Assembly (NCBI GenBank): GCA_964615585.1
Contig: CAZTNS010000184.1
Coordinates: 1-5,155 of the forward strand
Length of the DNA stretch: 5,155 nucleotides
Direction of reading: 5' to 3'
Source of the DNA: JAQIBY01 sp964615585
GTDB taxonomy: Bacteria > Bacteroidota > Bacteroidia > Bacteroidales > ML635J-15
Shown here: piece after piece, positions 5,141 through 5,155 of the stretch
How the letters are laid out: each line of letters opens with the position of its first letter
Numbering within the stretch: position 1 is the first letter of the stretch
The notes under the pieces: model-generated
What the model was told of the DNA's origin: nothing
The model's database searches: none
Seen by the model: the letters and a program-made list of their open reading frames with translations, nothing else
Position numbers and translations under genes: made by a program

Positions 5141-5155
5141 ATGAGTTTTAAATTT
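5141..5155 (+). CDS. Possible start of a gene running off the right edge (MSFKF...)
   Basis: Only five codons are visible, beginning ATGAGTTTTAAATTT, preceded by an A-rich stretch as many Bacteroidota genes are. The product cannot be identified from five residues. A start at this spot, just downstream of an AAGNCNG repeat, would be consistent with the small four-helix-bundle (23S rRNA intervening-sequence-like) proteins of this phylum, which often begin this way, but that is a guess. Confidence 0.25.

Overview
The window looks like chromosomal DNA of a member of the Bacteroidota. The protein families, the absence of clear Shine-Dalgarno sequences, a TTG-N20-TATCTTTA promoter-like pair, the AT-rich intergenic DNA and a Bacteroidota-style Ig-repeat surface protein all fit this. 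Genus cannot be read from the sequence. No rRNA, tRNA, CRISPR array, transposase or phage gene is visible.

Positions 1-2377 (minus strand) hold the first 792 codons of a large exported protein that continues past the left edge. It has a signal peptide, a long region without a recognised domain that includes a predicted coiled coil, a nidogen-like beta module, a cysteine-rich Ig-like module, and then a tandem array of nearly identical Ig-like repeats of 88-92 residues. It is probably a cell-surface or secreted adhesin-like protein. Positions 2378-2988 are AT-rich and contain a candidate promoter, short repeats and a perfect 15-bp dyad, but no convincing gene.

Positions 2989-3486 (minus) encode a rubrerythrin-type ferritin-like diiron protein of 165 residues without a rubredoxin domain. 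Positions 3977-4498 (plus) encode a 173-residue FMN-dependent nitroreductase-family protein. The two genes diverge from a 490-bp spacer that carries a nested imperfect inverted repeat (about 3709-3879), probably a dispersed repeat element. Both gene products are redox proteins and could serve oxidative-stress or electron-transfer roles, but a functional link is only inferred from adjacency.

Positions 4499-5155 have no firm gene. They hold two further imperfect inverted repeats, a minus-strand reading frame (4656-5042) that looks protein-like but is broken by two stops, a 7-bp-period repeat (5078-5105), and an ATG at 5141 that may start a gene running off the right edge. No clearly new system is evident. 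The best candidates for a second look are the nested inverted repeat, the broken frame, and the recombination-prone Ig array.
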